From positions 1 to 56,298 of the forward strand of contig PFKE01000061.1 in NCBI GenBank assembly GCA_002784145.1: 56,298 nucleotides of DNA, in the 5' to 3' direction. This document shows, piece by piece, positions 26,622 through 36,217 of this stretch (positions within the stretch are counted from its first letter, which is position 1; each line of letters starts with the position of its first letter). The notes below the pieces were generated by a model, which made no database searches, had not been told where the DNA came from, and saw only the letters and a list, made by a program, of their open reading frames with translations. Both the position numbers and the translations under genes were made by a program. Origin of the DNA: Flavobacteriaceae bacterium CG_4_10_14_3_um_filter_33_47 (lineage in GTDB: Bacteria > Bacteroidota > Bacteroidia > Flavobacteriales > Flavobacteriaceae).

Positions 26622-28364
26622 ATGAGTCAAAATTCAACAGATCAATTTTTTAAAAATAATGTTTTAGGTCATCCTGCAGGATTATTTGTATTGTTCTTTA
26701 CAGAAATGTGGGAACGCTTTTCTTATTATGGAATGCGTGCATTGCTTGTACTATTCTTAACTGCATCACTTTTAGATGAAGGTTGGGGTTGGCCACGAGA
26801 GCATGCTATGGCATTATTTGGGTCTTATGTAGGGTTGGTATATTTGTCAACAATGATGGGAGGATATTTTGCTGATAAAGTTATAGGGTATCGATATGCC
26901 GTTCTTATAGGGGCATTATTAATGACTTTAGGGCATGCCTCTATGGCAGCCGAAACCCAATGGTCAATTTATTTAGGACTTGGACTTTTGGTGATTGGTA
27001 ATGGGTTTTTTAAACCAAACATGACTTCCATTATATCTGAAATGTACAAAGATCGATCAGAAAAAAAAGATGGCGCATATACCATTTTCTACATGGGTGT
27101 TAATGCCGGCGCTTTTCTAGGAATTTTATTGTGTGGTTATTTGGGAGAAAAAGTTGGTTGGAGTATTGGATTTGGGTTAGCAGGTGTTTTTATGTTTTTT
27201 GGATTGGTTCAGTTTTGGCTGGCCCAAAACATTTTTGGGAATATCGGGTTAAAACCTAAAAAAAATGACGCTAATTCTGCTGAGTCCTTGGATCATGACA
27301 AACGCGTTCCATTTTCAATAGGTCAATTGTTTTTGATAGGTTTGATGGTTCTTTTAGGGTTATTATGGATTATAAATGCTCCAGCAACTACCATTTCTGG
27401 GGGAGATTTTAATTTATTGTCTTTTTTAGGACCTAATGGAAATACCATTGCGATTTTAACAGCACTCGTATTATTTATACTTTTAATGTTGTATAGATTT
27501 ACGCAGTATTCAAAAATAACCAGGGAGAAGCTAATGGCAGTTTCCTTTTTTGCATTATTATCTATTTTCTTTTGGGCTATTTTTGAACAGTCACCTGGGA
27601 CATTAACCATTTTTGCAAGAGATTACACCGATAGAACTTTAGATGGATCTTCGGCTAACATTTTTAGAATTGTTAATGCCTGTATGACTATTATTCCATT
27701 AGGAATCATTACTTGGGTTTTGTTTTTATTATTCAAACAAACCTTTAAAAATTATAAATGGTCAAACCTTATTTTGAGTTTTAGTTTTATCATTGTTTGG
27801 GGTATTGCCATATGGATGTTGTTAGATCAGCTTAAAGATAAAGAGTTAGAGATTCCAGCATCATGGTTTAGTGTTTTAAATTCGTTATTTATTATAACAC
27901 TAGCGCCTTTATTTTCTAAATGGTGGGAAAGCAAATACAATCCATCTGCCAATACCAAATATGGAATAGGCATGTTATTACTCGGGTTAGGAATGGCTTG
28001 CGTAGCATTTGGAGCCATGGGCATTGAACCAGGCGCAAAAACAGCTTCTGTAAGCATCATTTGGTTGGTTTTGGTTTATTTATTTCATACCATGGGTGAG
28101 TTATGCATTTCGCCAGTAGGTTTATCTTATGTGAGCAAATTGGTGCCTGCAAGAATGATTGCATTTATGTTTGGTGTTTGGTATTTAGCGGTAGCCATTG
28201 GAATGAAAGGCGCTGGAGTTTTTGGCGAGAATATAGACAAAGTAGCCAATGAAAATGGCATTAGTTATTTTTTCTGGATACTCACTATTGTTTCATTGAT
28301 TGTTGCGGTTTTCTCAATTGTTATGACTCCGATCATCAAAAAGCTAATGCATGGTGTCCGTTAA
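26622..28364 (+). CDS. POT-family proton-coupled peptide transporter (second copy)
   Basis: A 580-residue POT transporter, longer than its upstream neighbour because of larger loops (for example around 215-235). It retains TEMWERFSYYGMRA with ExxERF and IFYMGVNAGAF. It shares the same C-terminal ending, IIKKLMHGV, with the first copy, supporting descent from a duplication. The pair is probably one transcript; the thioredoxin gene follows after about 100 bases. Confidence 0.9.
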   Translation: MSQNSTDQFFKNNVLGHPAGLFVLFFTEMWERFSYYGMRALLVLFLTASLLDEGWGWPREHAMALFGSYVGLVYLSTMMGGYFADKVIGYRYAVLIGALLMTLGHASMAAETQWSIYLGLGLLVIGNGFFKPNMTSIISEMYKDRSEKKDGAYTIFYMGVNAGAFLGILLCGYLGEKVGWSIGFGLAGVFMFFGLVQFWLAQNIFGNIGLKPKKNDANSAESLDHDKRVPFSIGQLFLIGLMVLLGLLWIINAPATTISGGDFNLLSFLGPNGNTIAILTALVLFILLMLYRFTQYSKITREKLMAVSFFALLSIFFWAIFEQSPGTLTIFARDYTDRTLDGSSANIFRIVNACMTIIPLGIITWVLFLLFKQTFKNYKWSNLILSFSFIIVWGIAIWMLLDQLKDKELEIPASWFSVLNSLFIITLAPLFSKWWESKYNPSANTKYGIGMLLLGLGMACVAFGAMGIEPGAKTASVSIIWLVLVYLFHTMGELCISPVGLSYVSKLVPARMIAFMFGVWYLAVAIGMKGAGVFGENIDKVANENGISYFFWILTIVSLIVAVFSIVMTPIIKKLMHGVR

Positions 28365-28470
28365 TCGGAAATAAAGTTAAAAAATATAAAAACATACCAT
28401 TTTCGTAACGTTTTTTATATTTTAGGAATAATTTTTGAATTGAAACCCCTGAATCTTAAAAAAAGTAGTA

Positions 28471-29022
28471 ATGAAATTTTTAAAATATAGTATAGTTTTA
28501 TTGGTAGGTTTTACATCGTTTAAAGGTGTATCACAGGAAATTAATTGGATGTCTCTTGAAGAAGCCGTTGCGCTTCAAAATAAAGCACCAAAAAAAATCA
28601 TGATGGATGTTTATACCAATTGGTGTGGACCTTGTAAAATGCTCGATAAAAATACCTTTCAAAATTCTGATGTGGCAAACTATGTTAACAAACATTATTA
28701 TGCTGTAAAGTTTAATGCTGAAGGGAATGATGTGGTTACTTTTAAAGGCAATACCTTTTCAAACCCTAACTATAAACCTGAATTATCAAACAGGCGAAAC
28801 TCAGCGCATCAACTAACAAGTTATTTTCAAGTAAATGCGTATCCAACCATTGTATTTATGGATGAAAAAGGAGAATTGATAGCGCCTGTAAGAGGTTATC
28901 AAACGCCTAATCAACTTGAGCTATATTTAAAGATGTTTAAAAATGATGAGCATAAAACCATGGATACCCAAGAAAAATTCAACAGTTATTACGCGGCTTT
29001 CAAACCAGAATTTAAGCAATAA
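28471..29022 (+). CDS. Exported thioredoxin-like protein
   Basis: A 183-residue protein with a signal peptide (residues 1-21, ending GVSQE) and a thioredoxin fold. The active site is WCGPC with C52 and C55, and AYPTIVFMDEKGEL gives the cis-proline. It is probably a periplasmic disulfide oxidoreductase. It converges on comEC with a 4-base gap and no terminator hairpin. Confidence 0.87.
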   Translation: MKFLKYSIVLLVGFTSFKGVSQEINWMSLEEAVALQNKAPKKIMMDVYTNWCGPCKMLDKNTFQNSDVANYVNKHYYAVKFNAEGNDVVTFKGNTFSNPNYKPELSNRRNSAHQLTSYFQVNAYPTIVFMDEKGELIAPVRGYQTPNQLELYLKMFKNDEHKTMDTQEKFNSYYAAFKPEFKQ

Positions 29023-29026
29023 TTTA

Positions 29027-31066
29027 CTAATAATTTATAATAAAAGCTCCTTTTTCACTGGTTTGATGAAAAGGGATTTTTGTTTTTAAACAGGTTTTTT
29101 TCCAGCGTTCAACATAGGTTTTATAATTGCTTCCATCTGCAATAATCATTTCTGGATTTAAAGTTTCTATCAATCTGCTTAAATTGATTTTTGGTGAATT
29201 TCTAAGTAAAATATAATTTGGTTTAAAAGTTTTTGCATGATAAACACCCAAGCTATCTATGACTAATAAGGTTTTATTTCCTATCAGATAGACTTGACTT
29301 ATGGAGTCTTTTTGTAATTTCTTTAAATGATTTTTCACAAAATAATCTGTAATAATTCTGTTTTCATTTTCAGTAATACTATCTATGGGTTGTGTAATGC
29401 TCAGGTTTTTTCCATGGACAGTTCCAAGGAGACTATTTCGATTTTTATGAAATATTACAAATTGATTTTTTGGTGATTGAAGTCTGGTGTATATAAGTAC
29501 ACTTTGACCCATAATGATACTTATTAATAGCCAAAGTAATCTCTTGTAACTTCTTTTAATACAATATCTTACTGATGAAATGATAAAAATATAGGAAGCA
29601 ATTACAAACAAAAAACTAAAAGGAATATTTTTAAAAAGAAAAGTTTCCTGCTGTGAAATCCATGCTACAGTGGCATTCATTAGGTCAATTAATAGCGTAA
29701 ATGTATCCACTAAAATAGCTGGCAGTGCATTAAGTACAGCTAAAATAATCACTAGAATACCTAAGCCCAAGATAAAACCTAATACCGGAATAATTAATAA
29801 GTTGGATACAAAGAATAATCCGGGAAATTGATGGAAATAATAAATACTGATGGGTATAATGCCCAATTGAGCAGAGATTGTAACGGTTAGTGTATGCCAG
29901 TATGTTTTAATCAACTTATTTTTTGGAATCCATAGTTTGTATAAATATGGGTCTAAACTTACAATACCAAAAACGGCTAAATAGCTTAATTGAAATCCTA
30001 CATCAAACAAAAAAAGTGGTTTAAAAAGTAATAACACAAACATGGATATGGCTAGTGTATTGTAAATGTTTGTGGGTCGTTTTAAATGCATTCCAATAGC
30101 AACAATACTAAACATGGTTACGGCTCTGGTTACCGATGCCGATAATCCAGCTATGATGGCAAAGCACCATAAGATTAGCACAATTAATATGGTTTTAATG
30201 TAAAGACCATGTTTCAATCTTTCAATGGGCTTAAAAAAGGTTTTAAGGAATAGTAAAATAATACCAATATGTAAACCAGAAATAGCTAAAATATGAATGG
30301 CACCAGCATTGGCGTAATTAGAATAAACATCTTCACTTAAGTTTTGGCGTTGTCCCAGTAAAATGGCATTGATAATAGCTAACACATCAGGGTTAAATGA
30401 ATAGGGGTTTAGTTTTAAATTTAAATGCTCTCTTACTTTGTTGGCGATGCCAAACACTGTTTTTTGAGTTGTATTAACTTTAAATGCCTCTTTGTTTGTA
30501 AGGAATAGTTGATGGTAGATATACTGTTTTTCTAAGTATAGTTTGTAATTAAACTGTCCCGGATTTAATAACGGAAACACTTTTTTAAAATCGGTTTTTG
30601 TAATAAAAATTTCATCAACACTAAATGGCTTATTCAGAGAATCTTTTTTAACATTTAAAATACTTTTTCCAGAAACTATAGTATCATCCACATTAAGAAT
30701 GTCCACAATATATTTATGGTCATAGAAACTTGGTTTTAAAACATCTCTAATTCTGAAAGTTATTTTTACTATGGAATCCTTTTCTATACTTATGAAGTTG
30801 GTATAATGAGTTGAATGATTTTTTTGGTCATGAAAATTTACCGTTAACATGCCAATACAAACCATCATGATAAAAGTGATGGCTCCAAACTCAATGGTTT
30901 TAATAAATTGCTTTCTTGAAATAATATAAATAGCCGTGAAGATTAAGGTTAGAAACCCTAAAACATAACTAAGATGCATGATAGGAACATCAAAAAAATA
31001 CCCTATTAAAATTCCAATAATAAGGCATAAAGTTAATTTGATTATGCTGAAATTTAAAATCTTCAT
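29027..31066 (-). CDS. comEC: ComEC/Rec2-family DNA uptake channel protein
   Basis: A 679-residue polytopic protein. An N-terminal membrane segment and DUF4131-like region precede the Competence domain with HILAISGLHIGI near 260, and many helices follow up to about residue 510. The C terminus (about 520-679) is shorter than a full beta-lactamase-like domain, as is common in Bacteroidota. ComEC moves transforming DNA across the inner membrane; whether this strain is competent is not shown. It is the last of a minus-strand run with the NlpC/P60 gene 21 bases upstream. Confidence 0.88.
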   Translation of the reverse strand: MKILNFSIIKLTLCLIIGILIGYFFDVPIMHLSYVLGFLTLIFTAIYIISRKQFIKTIEFGAITFIMMVCIGMLTVNFHDQKNHSTHYTNFISIEKDSIVKITFRIRDVLKPSFYDHKYIVDILNVDDTIVSGKSILNVKKDSLNKPFSVDEIFITKTDFKKVFPLLNPGQFNYKLYLEKQYIYHQLFLTNKEAFKVNTTQKTVFGIANKVREHLNLKLNPYSFNPDVLAIINAILLGQRQNLSEDVYSNYANAGAIHILAISGLHIGIILLFLKTFFKPIERLKHGLYIKTILIVLILWCFAIIAGLSASVTRAVTMFSIVAIGMHLKRPTNIYNTLAISMFVLLLFKPLFLFDVGFQLSYLAVFGIVSLDPYLYKLWIPKNKLIKTYWHTLTVTISAQLGIIPISIYYFHQFPGLFFVSNLLIIPVLGFILGLGILVIILAVLNALPAILVDTFTLLIDLMNATVAWISQQETFLFKNIPFSFLFVIASYIFIISSVRYCIKRSYKRLLWLLISIIMGQSVLIYTRLQSPKNQFVIFHKNRNSLLGTVHGKNLSITQPIDSITENENRIITDYFVKNHLKKLQKDSISQVYLIGNKTLLVIDSLGVYHAKTFKPNYILLRNSPKINLSRLIETLNPEMIIADGSNYKTYVERWKKTCLKTKIPFHQTSEKGAFIINY

Positions 31067-31087
31067 AATTGAAAGATAGCAAATATC

Positions 31088-31654
31088 TTACAATATTCTA
31101 CGTGCTTCTACAAATGAATAATACCAATAGCGTTCCGCTAATGACGAAATGATAACGCCCAAACTTGTGGTGGAATGAATAAACTCAATATTTCCAGGAA
31201 GTGCTGTTACCACTAACCCAACGTGATTAATGGTTTTAAGCTTGTTACTGGTTTTAAAGAAAAGCAAGTCGCCCGTTTTAACGCTATCAATTGAAACTTT
31301 TGCGCCTTGTGTTGCCATATGTCTTGATATTCTTGGTAACTCAATTTCAAAGGCCTTGAATGTTTCATAAACTAAGCCAGAGCAATCCATACCTTTATTT
31401 GTAGTGCCACCAAACTTGTACTTTACACCTTCAAATTGTTTAGCAAAATCAACGAGGTGTTTTACGGTATTTGAATGGCTCGGGTCATTGTTGATGGGTT
31501 CTTTAGTAAGACTATTTATTTTTGTGATATTCGTAGAATCTTTGGGCTTTAAAATACTAATATTAGAATTGGGTTTGTCTTTAATTAAAGTTTTAGAAGA
31601 TTTGCAGCCCATTAAAAACAAAATGAGCAAAAAAATAGTAAAATAACATCTCAT
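31088..31654 (-). CDS. NlpC/P60 (C40) peptidase lipoprotein
   Basis: A 188-residue lipoprotein (LFLMGC, C17) with an NlpC/P60 domain. The catalytic cysteine is C91 in MDCSGL, with H144 (NHVGLVV) and H160 (FIHST) as likely partners, so the triad looks complete. Such enzymes cut peptide cross-links in peptidoglycan. The 60-residue spacer after the lipobox is rich in Asn, Ser, Thr and Lys. It stands between comEC and lpxB on the minus strand. Confidence 0.88.
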   Translation of the reverse strand: MRCYFTIFLLILFLMGCKSSKTLIKDKPNSNISILKPKDSTNITKINSLTKEPINNDPSHSNTVKHLVDFAKQFEGVKYKFGGTTNKGMDCSGLVYETFKAFEIELPRISRHMATQGAKVSIDSVKTGDLLFFKTSNKLKTINHVGLVVTALPGNIEFIHSTTSLGVIISSLAERYWYYSFVEARRIL

Positions 31655-31661
31655 AAATTCT

Positions 31662-32777
31662 TTAACCTTTAATGGATTTAAATATCAATTTTGCTGTTTT
31701 ATCACTGGCACCTTTTCCACCTAATTTTTTTTCTAGTTCATAATAATCCACAAAGATTTTTTTGCGATAGTCTGAATCTAAAACTTTAGTGAGTTCTTGA
31801 CGAAGTGTGAAAGCGTTAAATTCATTTTGAATCAGTTCTTTTACAACCTCTTTGTCCATAATTAAGTTAACCAACGAGATGTATTTAAGTTTTATAAGGC
31901 TTTTTCCTATTTTATAGGATAACCAACTTCCTTTATAACAAACAACCTGAGGAATTTTAAATATAGCAGTTTCAAGGGTTGCAGTTCCAGAAGTTACCAA
32001 CGCGGCAACCGATACACTTAATAAGTCATAGGTTTGATTGGACACAAAACTAATGGGTTTGTTTTTTATAAACTGTTCGTAAAACGAAAAATCTTGACTT
32101 GGTGCGCCTGCAATAACAAATTGATAATTTGGAAATTTGTCTATAATGCTCAGCATAACCTCAAGCATTTTACTTATTTCTTGTTTTCTGCTTCCAGGTA
32201 ATAAAGCAATTATCGGCTTGTCACTAAGCTCGTGTTCTGCTCTAAATTCATATTCATCAACTTGTACTCGGTCTGCAATGGCATCAATTAATGGATGGCC
32301 AACAAATTCAACAGGATAGTTGTGTTTCTTTTCGTAGAATTCTTTTTCAAAAGGCAAAATAACATACATAGCATCCACATCTCTTTTAATAGCTTTAATG
32401 CGGCGTTCTTTCCAAGCCCAAATTTGAGGAGAGATATAATAATGAGTTTTGTAGCCTTTTTGTTTTGCCCATTTTGCAATACGAAGATTAAATCCAGGAT
32501 AATCAATAAAAATAATAACATCTGGATTAAAATTTGCAATATCTTTTTTGCAAAAGCTTAGATTTTGTGAAATAGTTCTTAAATTCATAACTACTTCAAG
32601 AAATCCCATAAAAGCCAAGTCTTTGTAGTGTTTAACTAAATCGGCACTAACTTGTTGCATCAAATCGCCACCCCAAAATCTAAACTTAGCATTAACATCA
32701 CGTTTTATTAATGCTTTCATTAGATTGGATCCGTGTAAATCACCAGATGCTTCGCCAGCTATAATGTAACACTTCAT
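31662..32777 (-). CDS. lpxB: Lipid-A-disaccharide synthase
   Basis: A 371-residue GT19 enzyme joining UDP-diacylglucosamine and lipid X in lipid A synthesis. AGEASGDLHGSNLM at the N terminus, YYISPQIWAWKERRIK and LLPGSRKQEISKM are the family motifs. Length is typical. It follows the small membrane protein gene by 12 bases and precedes the NlpC/P60 gene by 7, in a run also containing surE, an arrangement seen in Flavobacteriia. Confidence 0.94.
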   Translation of the reverse strand: MKCYIIAGEASGDLHGSNLMKALIKRDVNAKFRFWGGDLMQQVSADLVKHYKDLAFMGFLEVVMNLRTISQNLSFCKKDIANFNPDVIIFIDYPGFNLRIAKWAKQKGYKTHYYISPQIWAWKERRIKAIKRDVDAMYVILPFEKEFYEKKHNYPVEFVGHPLIDAIADRVQVDEYEFRAEHELSDKPIIALLPGSRKQEISKMLEVMLSIIDKFPNYQFVIAGAPSQDFSFYEQFIKNKPISFVSNQTYDLLSVSVAALVTSGTATLETAIFKIPQVVCYKGSWLSYKIGKSLIKLKYISLVNLIMDKEVVKELIQNEFNAFTLRQELTKVLDSDYRKKIFVDYYELEKKLGGKGASDKTAKLIFKSIKG

Positions 32778-32789
32778 TATATATTGGAT

Positions 32790-33074
32790 TTAAAATATTT
32801 TGAAAACAAATGTAAAAATAGCAACAAATAATGTAATGATTAGAACACCACGGGCTCTATAATCTTGTTTTTTCTTAATGAAGACAAAAAATGCAATTAA
32901 GTTTAAAATAGCACCTAAACTAATAAGTTTTCCTAAGAAACCTTCGGCAGATGCTGCTTTAATAACCTTTATAAAATTATCGCCATTTCCTAAAAGGGTA
33001 GCTGTTAAAAACAAACCTAGAGCATTTGCAATTAATCCAACCAATAACCCTATAATAATCTCTTTTTTAATCAT
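32790..33074 (-). CDS. Small membrane protein between surE and lpxB
   Basis: A 94-residue protein with about three hydrophobic helices (6-24, 47-66, 75-93). The start overlaps the end of surE by 8 bases, which supports it being translated. I recognise no family with a known function; similar small proteins sit here in related genomes as far as I recall. Confidence 0.65.
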   Translation of the reverse strand: MIKKEIIIGLLVGLIANALGLFLTATLLGNGDNFIKVIKAASAEGFLGKLISLGAILNLIAFFVFIKKKQDYRARGVLIITLFVAIFTFVFKIF

Positions 33075-33843
33075 TTAAATTCCAGGAGTTTAAGTTTTTA
33101 ATATAATGATAAGCCGTTAAATCAAATTGCACTGGAACCACAGATACATAGCCATGTTCAAGCGCCCATTCATCGGTGTCTTCACCATGATCTAAATTTA
33201 CAAATTTTCCGGTAAGCCAATAATAGTCTCTTCCTTGCGGATTTTTACGTTTATCAAATTCTTCAACCCAGTTTGCTTTAGCTTGTCTGCAAATTTTAAT
33301 GCCTTTGATGTCCTTTTTTAAAAGGTCTGGAATATTAACATTCAGTACTATACCATTAGGCAGACCATGTTTTAAAACCATTTCAGAAATGATTTTAACA
33401 TAAGGTTTAGTGGCATTAAAGTCAGCATTCCATTTATAATTAAGTAGAGAAAACCCAATAGCAGGAATGCCTTCAATTCCAGCTTCTATAGCAGCACTCA
33501 TGGTGCCAGAATATATAACGTTTATGGAAGAATTTGAACCATGGTTGATGCCAGAGACACAAAGATCTGGTTTTCGGTCTAATACTTCCCGAATGCCAAG
33601 TTTTACACAATCGGCAGGTGTTCCAGAACAACTATATTCAATTTGTTTATCATTATCTACTATAACACGTTCAACATATAATGTTGAATCAATTGTTATG
33701 GCATGGCCCATACCACTTTGAGGGCTGTCTGGTGCTACCACCACAACATCTCCAATATCAGTTAGAACCTCGATTAGGGCTCTTATTCCGGGCGCATTAA
33801 TGCCGTCGTCATTCGTTACTAATATTAAAGGTTTCTTTGGCAT
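33067..33843 (-). CDS. surE: 5'/3'-nucleotidase SurE
   Basis: A 258-residue metal-dependent nucleotide phosphatase. The N-terminal VTNDDGINAPG holds the acidic metal ligands D12/D13; SGMGHAIT, CSGTPADCV and SGINHGSN are further SurE motifs. It is the first gene of the surE-membrane protein-lpxB-NlpC/P60-comEC run and diverges from the tail-specific protease gene. Confidence 0.94.
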   Translation of the reverse strand: MPKKPLILVTNDDGINAPGIRALIEVLTDIGDVVVVAPDSPQSGMGHAITIDSTLYVERVIVDNDKQIEYSCSGTPADCVKLGIREVLDRKPDLCVSGINHGSNSSINVIYSGTMSAAIEAGIEGIPAIGFSLLNYKWNADFNATKPYVKIISEMVLKHGLPNGIVLNVNIPDLLKKDIKGIKICRQAKANWVEEFDKRKNPQGRDYYWLTGKFVNLDHGEDTDEWALEHGYVSVVPVQFDLTAYHYIKNLNSWNLND

Positions 33844-34028
33844 ATAATAGTTTATAAAACATCGCTAAAATACATAAAATCATTTGTAATGGCTCAATTT
33901 GTTTGGTTTAACAAAAAATTAGTACCCATAGAATTTATTGGCATGGTTTTTTCTTTATTTTAGTAAAAAAATAAACTTAGCCAAATTTTATTCGTTGTTA
34001 AAGATTAATGAATTGTTATTAATAACGT

Positions 34029-34050
34029 AAAATTATGGCTTCATAATTTT
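34029..34050. promoter_or_regulatory. Perfect 9-bp inverted repeat just upstream of the tail protease start
   Basis: AAAATTATG and CATAATTTT are perfect reverse complements separated by GCTT. The structure ends 10 bases before ATG 34061, so it could form a 5'-UTR hairpin or act as an operator. It is AT-rich, so chance is possible. Confidence 0.4.
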
Positions 34051-34060
34051 GATAACCAAT

Positions 34061-36208
34061 ATGAAAAATATTATGAAAAGGAACTATAAAATTTTAGTAT
34101 TGCTTTTGCTATTAGCCTTTGCATCCTGTAGTTTCACTACAAAAACATTTGCAGATCCAGACAAAGATAAATTATTAATTCAAGTCATAACCTACGTCAT
34201 GCAGTCCAATCATTTTGACCCTATACAGCTTGATGATAACTTTTCAACAGAACTTTTTAAAGACTACATAGAAAACCTAGATCCTGTTAAGCGCTATTTT
34301 TATGAATCTGATATTGAAGATTTTAAAAAATTTGAAACCAATATTGATGATCAATTAAAGGTTTTTGATATTACATTTTTTAATGTGACTTATGAGCGCA
34401 TGCTTAAACGAATTGAGGAAGCCAAAAGTATTTATAAAGAGGTACTTTCTCAACCGTTTGATTACGCCTTAGATGAAACATTTGATACCGATTATGATCA
34501 TATACCGTTTGTTAAAAACAAAAAAGAAATGAAAGACCGTTGGAGAAAACAATTAAAGTTCTCCACACTTTCAAACTATGATGAAATCTATACCCAAGAA
34601 AAAATAGTGAAAGAAAAAAATCCGTCTTACGTCATGAAAACTGAAGCAGATATTGAAAAAGAAGCCAGAGAAGCCACATTAAAATCCATTGATATTTATT
34701 TTAATGACACCATTGACGATTTAAAACGAGAAGAATGGTTTGCTGTTTATGTTAACACCATCGTTGAAGAGTTTGATCCGCACACTTACTATCTAGCACC
34801 TAAGAATAAAGAAGATTTTGATATGAGAATGTCTGGTAAATTAGAAGGTATTGGGGCCAGATTGCAAAAACGAATGGATTACATAAAAATAGTTGAGTTA
34901 ATCTCTGGCGGACCAGCATGGAGAAGTAATGAGTTAGATGTTGAAGATGTTATATTAAAAGTTAAGCAGGAAAATGAAGAACACCCAGTTAACGTCGTTG
35001 GAATGCCGATTAATGATGCTATTAAATTTATTAAAGGCCCTAAAGGGACTAAAGTAACTTTAACGGTTAAAAAAGTAGATGGTACCATCAAAGAAATTAC
35101 ACTTACAAGAGACGTTATTCAATTTGATGAAACCTATGCAAAAGCATCTTTAGTTGAAAAAGATAACATGAAATTTGGAGTAATAAACTTACCTAGTTTC
35201 TATTTGGATTTTAATAACTATAAAAAACTTAATGCGGCAGCCGATGTTAAAAAAGAAATTGAACGTTTAAAAGCTGAAGGAATGCAAGGATTGGTTTTGG
35301 ATTTGCGCGATAACGGTGGAGGTTCATTACCAGCAGTTGTAGATATGGCGGGACTCTTTATTGAAGAAGGGCCCATTGTACAAGTAAGATCAACGGGTGA
35401 GCCAAAACGTATTTTGGCAGACAGAGATAAATCCATTGTTTGGGATGGTCCATTGGTCATTTTAGTTAATGAATTATCGGCGTCCGCCTCAGAAATTATG
35501 GCTGCTGCTATGCAAGATTATAAAAGAGCCATCATTATTGGAAGCAAACAAACTTACGGAAAAGGAACCGTTCAAAATATATTAGATTTAAATGGTTGGG
35601 TGCGTAATAACACTAGTGGCGATTTGGGAGCTTTGGCATTAACCACACAAAAATATTATCGTATAAATGGTGGTTCAGTTCAATTGGAAGGTGTTAAAAG
35701 TGATGTGGTTGTTCCCGGGAAATTCAGCTTTATTGACGTAGGAGAAAAAGATAAGGATAATCCTTTGCCTTGGGATGAAATTGATGCTGCAAGCTATACT
35801 ACGTGGAGCCATTATTTTGATTATGATGCCACTGTAAAAAGTAGTAATGAGCGTATGAAAAACAATCAGCAATTAAAGCTTATAGAAGAAAATGCTGAAT
35901 GGGTAAAAAGTAAAATTGATAAAACGGTTGTTCCTTTAAATTATAATAAATACAAATCTGAATTAGCATTAAATGATGAAGAATCCGAGCGTTTTGAAGA
36001 AATAAACAATTACAAGACAAATTTAACATTTGGATCTACAGCTTATGAAAAGGAACTTTTTGCGAAAGACACAACAGATCTAAAAGAAAAACGTGAACGT
36101 TGGTATTTAAGCTTAAGCAAAGATGTTTATATTGAAGAAGCCGTTAATGTACTGCAAGACTTAAAAACCTCGTTCAATATTAAAAAAGTGGCTACTGTAA
36201 AAAATTAA
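34061..36208 (+). CDS. Tail-specific (carboxy-terminal processing) S41 protease with PDZ and DUF3340
   Basis: About 715 residues, starting at ATG 34061; an earlier TTG at 34049 is less likely. The N terminus is a lipoprotein-like signal (LLLAFASC). A PDZ domain lies near 255-350 (ISGGPAWRSNELDVEDVI). The S41 domain follows with DLRDNGGGS, the catalytic-Ser segment NELSASASEIM and the Lys segment QTYGKGTV. The C-terminal part matches DUF3340 of Prc/Tsp. It would degrade periplasmic proteins with exposed C termini. An inverted repeat lies in its leader. Confidence 0.9.
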   Translation: MKNIMKRNYKILVLLLLLAFASCSFTTKTFADPDKDKLLIQVITYVMQSNHFDPIQLDDNFSTELFKDYIENLDPVKRYFYESDIEDFKKFETNIDDQLKVFDITFFNVTYERMLKRIEEAKSIYKEVLSQPFDYALDETFDTDYDHIPFVKNKKEMKDRWRKQLKFSTLSNYDEIYTQEKIVKEKNPSYVMKTEADIEKEAREATLKSIDIYFNDTIDDLKREEWFAVYVNTIVEEFDPHTYYLAPKNKEDFDMRMSGKLEGIGARLQKRMDYIKIVELISGGPAWRSNELDVEDVILKVKQENEEHPVNVVGMPINDAIKFIKGPKGTKVTLTVKKVDGTIKEITLTRDVIQFDETYAKASLVEKDNMKFGVINLPSFYLDFNNYKKLNAAADVKKEIERLKAEGMQGLVLDLRDNGGGSLPAVVDMAGLFIEEGPIVQVRSTGEPKRILADRDKSIVWDGPLVILVNELSASASEIMAAAMQDYKRAIIIGSKQTYGKGTVQNILDLNGWVRNNTSGDLGALALTTQKYYRINGGSVQLEGVKSDVVVPGKFSFIDVGEKDKDNPLPWDEIDAASYTTWSHYFDYDATVKSSNERMKNNQQLKLIEENAEWVKSKIDKTVVPLNYNKYKSELALNDEESERFEEINNYKTNLTFGSTAYEKELFAKDTTDLKEKRERWYLSLSKDVYIEEAVNVLQDLKTSFNIKKVATVKN

Positions 36209-36217
36209 ATCAATAAA

